Part shown: positions 59,531 through 64,000 of the stretch, in pieces
How positions within the stretch are numbered: position 1 is the stretch's first letter
Layout of the letters: each line of letters begins with the position of its first letter
Source: Isoetes taiwanensis
Taxonomy: Eukaryota; Streptophyta; Lycopodiopsida; Isoetales; Isoetaceae
Direction: 5' to 3'
DNA length: 64,000 bases
Assembly: GCA_021234155.1 (NCBI GenBank)
Contig: JAJEKV010000226.1
Coordinates: 622,001-686,000, forward strand
Notes under the pieces: generated by a model
The model's input: the letters and a program-made list of their open reading frames with translations, nothing else
Database searches by the model: none
What the model was told of the DNA's origin: nothing
Made by a program: the position numbers and the translations under genes

Positions 59531-60007
59531 GTTACCATCACTCTCGCTGCCTTTCTCACTCCGTCCCTTCAAGCACCTAAACTCCTAAACTCTTCGTCCC
59601 TCAGTATAGGTTATTTCACTCTTTCTCATTTTTGACCGTTAGTTTTCAAATAATTCGGGTCAAGCGCCTCGTACCCAAAGACACCATTCTATCTCTGTCT
59701 TCCATAACAGCTATGAAAGAACCTACATTGTCCCGGGAAATAAATGTACCTGCCCATTTGCATTAGCATTTGCCATATACCCCCCCCCCCCTTCTCCCCT
59801 CTCCCCACACCCAAAATACCATCGCTGAATCTTACATTGGGCATCAAGTAGAGAGCAGAGAGAGAATAGTTAAAAGAGGCTAAAGAAAGAAGATAATAGA
59901 ATCTAATAGAGAGAAGAGAGAGAGAGAAGAGATAATTGTACATGTTAGTTATAATCTTGGTATCAATCTATTGGAGGAGGAGGAGGAGGAGGAGGAGGAG
60001 GAGGAGC
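59531..60007. repeat. Low-complexity stretch: C-run, GA-rich and (GGA)n
   Basis: An 11-C run lies near 59781-59791, GA-rich sequence at 59850-59935, and (GGA)n at 59973-60006. No gene. Confidence 0.8.
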
Positions 60008-60130
60008 AATTTAGAGAGAGAAATGAAATGAAATGTTTATTAATCACGTTTGTGCGACCATCTCGTCTAGAAGACAAGCGTGTTGGAGTATTTTGAGAAT
60101 TGAACTCAGAACATCTTGCACCAATAACCC

Positions 60131-60131
<1 letters not shown>
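60008..60131 (-). mobile_element. LINE 3' end fragment with (ATTTC)n tail
   Basis: Plus-strand gaaatgaaatgaaatg is followed by tttattaatcacgtttgtgc and gaccatctcgtctagaag. The next LINE end (60209 onward) has the parallel phrase tttaatcattgcgtctatga then gaccgcc. The two are neighbouring 3' ends of one family in the same orientation with different tails. Confidence 0.55.

Positions 60132-60208
<77 letters not shown>
60132..60208. repeat. (GA)n microsatellite, LINE tail
   Basis: About 38 GA dinucleotides. On the minus strand this is the (TC)n tail directly following the 3' UTR of the LINE at 60209-61140. Confidence 0.95.
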
Positions 60209-60211
<3 letters not shown>

Positions 60212-61140
60212 AATTTAATCATTGCGTCTATGAGACCGCCAGATCTATAAGATGTTCAAGTTGTACATTCAACATTATAAAACAAATCATCTAATGCATC
60301 CTCTGATAGTAATACATTAATCTCTCCTACCTCTAACTCATCTACTTTTAAGGTTCTTAAAACATCATCCCCACGCTTTAAAATATCAATGATACATCTC
60401 CTAGTAAGTGATCCTGGAAAATCAAAGAAAGCCATCAATGTGTCAGCACATATATCATACTTCTCTCGAATATCTTTGTAAGCACGACAATATAGAAGTA
60501 CATATTCCACACCTTCAAGTATCCCTGCCTCACATATCTTACATAATCTAAGCTCGTGAGGAATGTCATTCCACCTGCCTACCAAGCCTATGTGAGCTCA
60601 GCCTCATCCTGCAGATGGCATGCCTATGCTTCGTGGAAATCCCCTTCTGCCAAATACTTTGCCTCCTACAATGTAGGATATATGGGTTCTATAAAACTAC
60701 TTTTTTACTACCCCATCTCTCCATGTCCTCTGAAGAACATTCATTTTGTCTCATGTGCGGATATCCTCTTTATGCAAAGCCCCAAGCATCATGCCATCCA
60801 ATGAGTGGCATCAGCAAACTAGCCCTTAACCCGTGTCTCCTCCAAAGCCAAGCGTGGTAAACTTTCTTCAGGCATAATATACAACACCTTATAGACATAA
60901 TTAAGGAGTATGCAAAGCGCCTCTGCCTCCAATGTGAGCATCCCATATCATATCATAGGAATGTTGCATTTTTGTTCCAAGTTCAGACCGAAAGGATTTC
61001 TTTTGAACTTTCTCAACCTTTTTCCAAGTCTCCAATGCCAATCTACACTGCATTGCATACAGTGCTTTGAGGTCACCGTTTACTTTTTGCTCCACTGCTT
61101 GGTTCCAATTTGGGCTCTTATCCACTAATAACAAGATTGC
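60209..61140 (-). mobile_element. 5'-truncated LINE relic with zinc knuckle
   Basis: The minus-strand frame 60585-60256 has RLCKICEAGILEGVEYVLLY, then CRAYKDIREKYDI, the CxxC...C knuckle with the H replaced by Y (EYVLLYC where other copies have H). Farther upstream (61134-60901) is KSPNWNQAVEQKVNGDLKAL, then KVEKVQKKSFRSELGTKM, with an internal deletion between them. Frames shift between the two parts. The tail is (TC)n. Confidence 0.8.
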
Positions 61141-61336
61141 ATATTAAACGACGGGAGCGTTGCAGCACTCCCGTTTGAAGATTCCCTTCTAAAAAACATA
61201 TCAATTATTTGAAATGGCCATTTTGTGGGTTAAGTCCACAAACTCGTGGTGATTACAATTTAATATATGCTATTTTAGCCCCACTTTTTTTTTTTTAACT
61301 GCCGCGTCAACATATTGAACACTTGAAATGGCAATT
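61141..61336. other. Short unassigned stretch
   Basis: Contains a T run at 61288-61299; no gene. Confidence 0.4.
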
Positions 61337-61815
61337 TTAGGAAGGAAGGAAGGAAGGAAGGTACTTTTATCGTCCACGGAGACCAATCGGTCTATGGGAC
61401 CCAATACAAAAATGCAAAGACAAGGATTCTTGCCCGGATTAAAACCCCGCCCGAAGGGTTTCGAGGGAAAAACCGGTGGCAAACAATCAGCCGCCGACAA
61501 ACTAACATACAAAATGCGAAACACCCAAATATATACAAGATCATGCATCGCACCATGATGACCCTAATCAGCGGCACCAAAGGGGAAAAGGTGACCTCGA
61601 GGTCCAAGATACCTCAATGTATGCGACCCGTGGCGCGATCGACGGTATGTTCATCGGCAAATGTAAGGGCAAGTCCTACCGCATACTAAGGGGCGTATCT
61701 GGCGCCCGTGACCGACCGAACTGGCAACTCCGGAAAGTGTGAGACTCATCCTCAATGGCACCCGCTTGATAAAGACCGACAGAGCCCTGTCCCCGGGGGC
61801 TCCCCAATGGGATAA
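61337..61815 (-). mobile_element. LINE 3' end with (TTCC)n tail
   Basis: Plus-strand (aagg)n at about 61338-61360 is followed by tacttttatcgtccacgga, gaccaatcggtctatgggac, then cccgcccgaagggtttcgag. It closely matches the copies at 33609 and 15719, but with a TTCC tail instead of gaatga or TTCAA units. The zinc-knuckle region would lie near 61740-61800 (minus) but is too decayed to read. Confidence 0.8.
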
Positions 61816-62145
61816 ATTCAAAACATTAAGCTGATTATGATTTATTATATGCTATTTCAACTACATATATATTTTTTCCCACTGGGTTATTGTGAACTCA
61901 CGACAAAAAGAGGTTTAATTTGTAATAGATCATAGGTTAAATTATGAACATTAAACAGAAAGTGCAAGATGTGATCACAGGTTAAATTACGAACATTAAA
62001 CAGAAAGTTTAAGGTGTGAAAAAGAAGTAAAATAAAATTTTGTAGTGTGATGAAGAAGTAAATCACCACAACATGCCAAATCTGTCTAGAGAGGTACACT
62101 CTTAGTTTATGTTCTTCCAAAATAGAAACTTGCGCATTCTTATGC
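61816..62145. other. Gene-free stretch
   Basis: A direct repeat, aggttaaattatgaacatta, lies at about 61932-61951 and again near 61979 with one change. No gene. Confidence 0.4.
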
Positions 62146-62353
62146 TATTCCGGAATACAACCGTGCACTCCTAGTGTATTCCAGAATACAAACGTGCACT
62201 CTTATTGTATTCCGGAATACAAACGCACACACTTATTGTATTCCAGAATACAAATCCCTTGCACTATTACCTATTTCGGAATACAAACCAAAAACCATAA
62301 TTTTATAGGCTATTCTAGAATAGGACCTTGCACTCTTACCCTATTCCAGAATA
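62146..62353. repeat. Phased array of seven TATTCnnGAATA palindromes
   Basis: Twelve-base palindromes or near-palindromes start at 62146, 62177, 62208, 62239, 62272, 62311 and 62342. Spacings are 31, 31, 31, 33, 39 and 31 bp. The core is always TTCnnGAA except at 62272 (TTTCGGAA). The spacer repeats acaaacgtgcactcttattg-like sequence. Another ttctagaa lies near 62450. It is a minisatellite; the core also equals a tail-to-tail pair of heat-shock-element half sites, which is a resemblance only. Confidence 0.85.
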
Positions 62354-63224
62354 CAAATCAAAAGCCATATTTTCGAATTACCTTGTTAGCGCAAACACAA
62401 ATTCATTCCCCACGTAATAATAATAAAAATAATAATAATAATAAGGAAATTCTAGAATGCTTGGTTGGGTCTTCTACTGCAACGAAATTCCTATGAAAAG
62501 AACAAGCCATGTGTTTAAGGATGTCTGCTGCTTCATTCTAAATGACACAAATGCATTTACTGAACATGCATTTATGAAAAATTTATATGAAGCTTGTTTT
62601 GCATAACCTGATATATGAAGCCTGTTTTGCATAACCTGATAGGCTGCCATGCTATGGCCTTTGTAGTTTGTTTTTTCCCACGTATTGATACTGTACAAAT
62701 ATGCACATGGAGAGCACTTTCTTATACACATATCCCTTGATCTAGGAGGGGGCAATTACATGATCCCAAATGAGCAATAACGAGTGGGCAAAAGGAATAA
62801 ATACAACAAAAAGTCCTATGTTATGTTGAGGCAGCCACTACTAGGCCACATTTAATAGTTCTTCTAGAAGGCATCGAAGTAACCTAAAGGCAACCAGAGA
62901 AAGATGTGTTCCAAGTAAATTGGAGCATTAAGGTCCTAGAAACTTTGCTTGCATTCCATTCAAAGTGTTCTCTTTGTACAGTGTAGTCCATTAGTTCAAT
63001 TTAACAATAGTCCATAGTTCTTATAATAAATTGCCTTTACTTCATGGCAATAACATAGAGTAAAATTAATAGCCCCATGCATAGAAAAGAATAGAATATA
63101 ATAGATTAGGATGGCTTCTCAATTGTGCACAAGGACATATATATTCTACATTAGCAAGTGTTCACATATGTAAAGTAATTGATTAAAATTAGCTGTGTTA
63201 CAAGTTATTCTGTAACCTGCAAAC
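62354..63224. other. Gene-free stretch
   Basis: (AAT)n-like repeats lie at 62415-62442. A 28-bp tandem duplication (atgaagcttgttttgcataa) is at about 62586-62641. No gene recognised. Confidence 0.45.
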
Positions 63225-64000
63225 AACCTGCAAACAAGCATGACCTTCTAAGCCCTTTTTCCAAGCCTGATCTGCATCTTTTATTGAGTACTCTGAATCA
63301 ACAATGGTATGCAATTTCCCATCCTTGACAAGATCTAACAGTATTTGAATATCCTTACTATTTGAATATCCTTACTGTTTGGAGGCACCATCCTTTGGTT
63401 CAAAAAGGTTTAAAGCACCTCTAATGAAACCACCTAAAGTAGGGGTGAGATTAATTACTTTTGCTTTTTGAGCAAGAAGTGGCTGAAATGTTGACAAAGA
63501 CATGCCTGTTGCAGTGTCAAACAACATCAAATTTGCATCATGAAGAGCTCTTCAGTGCAGCTCCCTTTGGGGTCTTGCAATCCAGTATCTCATCCGCACC
63601 TAATCTTTTAACCAGTTCCATATTCTGAGCTCCACATATGGCTGTGACATGAGCACCAGCAAGCTTTGCTAGCTGAGACAAAGGCAATACATTAATCAGA
63701 ATACTTGTTTGAAGGCTGAGATGCTGTACTTGACATCTTAAACATAACAACATGTGATCTATCATCCATTAAACTGTATATTGGATGTTGTTCCGATTGA
63801 TTCAGAAAATAATGCACAGATATTGAATTCCAGATTCATGGCTCTATCTTGTATTATTAGCTAAATTGACTATTACTGCAGTAACAGGCTCTATGCTTTA
63901 TTACTCACTTTAACGGTAGGATAGGGAGCAATTTTGTCTCCCACAACAAACTCAGAAACATCTGGTCCGAGCCCTACTACCTCCCCAGCAATATCTGTGT
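63225..64000 (-). pseudogene. Quinone oxidoreductase-like pseudogene (chloroplast-envelope QORH type), partial
   Basis: Two exon-like blocks are on the minus strand. Block A (64000-63909, continuing off the right edge): DIAGEVVGLGPDVSEFVVGD, ending at a good donor AAA|gtgag. Block B (from 63672, acceptor tctcag): LAKLAGAHVTAICGAQNMEL and RLGADEILDCKTPKGAALK, later VKDGKLHTIVDSEYSIKDAD. These match the zinc-independent medium-chain reductase family that includes the plastid-envelope QOR homologue. Roughly 70 residues expected between the blocks, including the nucleotide-binding glycine motif, are absent. Block B has an in-frame TGA after KSSS, a frameshift after KFDVV, and a TAA inside a 17-bp tandem duplication (63343-63359 and 63360-63376). 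It is almost certainly non-functional. Confidence 0.8.

Noticed and set aside
60033-60294. Open frames rich in alternating Arg-Glu residues
   Set aside because: They are translations of the (GA)n microsatellite at 60132-60208, not a protein gene.
62146-62353. Regularly spaced palindromes as a CRISPR array
   Set aside because: The spacers are repeats of one another, not unique, and the setting is a plant nuclear genome.

Overview
The window is nuclear DNA of a land plant with a large, repeat-rich genome. The evidence is genes with short exons and GT-AG introns, a LONGIFOLIA/TRM gene (a family known from land plants), a plastid-type TPR gene and very heavy retrotransposon debris. The species cannot be fixed. 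A fern or another plant with a large genome fits the abundance of LINEs, but that is inference. Only about 7 kb (6.8-13.7 kb) looks like living host genes. The rest is mobile-element relics, tandem repeats and unassigned sequence.

Layout. 0-1.2 kb: a poly(A) tract and a LINE 3' end. 1.9-3.0 kb: a Mutator-type non-autonomous element with 9-bp target duplication. 3.15-4.09 kb: a hAT-type element with 8-bp target duplication. 6.79-9.21 kb (+): an eight-exon gene for a five-repeat TPR protein of the plastid-lumen type. 9.69-13.16 kb (-), with a 5' UTR intron reaching 13.72 kb: a five-exon gene for a 1033-residue LONGIFOLIA/TRM protein. These two genes are convergent and separated by about 480 bp. 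16.6-24.1 kb: two inverted repeat-rich arms around a tandem array of tRNA-like units (18.6-19.6 kb) and a broken LINE (21.4-23.5 kb). 26-34 kb: a series of LINE 3' ends. 36.4-38.3 kb: a LINE split by a 1.14-kb poly(A) retro-insertion with a 14-bp target duplication. 38.5-40.35 kb: LINE, unknown-ORF and gag-like relics. 42.6-45 kb: a tRNA-derived SINE, two LINE relics and a gypsy integrase fragment. 47.70-48.15 kb: a complete miniature LTR retrotransposon of 443 bp. 48.55-50.24 kb: a broken Ty3/gypsy pol. 50.5-54.1 kb (-): a MULE transposase relic with a SWIM zinc finger. 54.75-58.95 kb (+): a nearly full-length but dead LINE. 59-62 kb: more relics and LINE ends. 62.1-62.4 kb: a phased palindrome array. 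63.2 kb to the right edge (-): a decayed quinone oxidoreductase pseudogene.

The two host genes do not form an obvious functional unit. The most unusual content is the 443-bp LTR element, the tRNA-like tandem array, a LINE family whose copies end in many different microsatellites (with a SINE sharing that end), a phased array of TTCnnGAA palindromes, and a recurring unidentified ORF relic with the motif REA-[NH]-VLLLLD.
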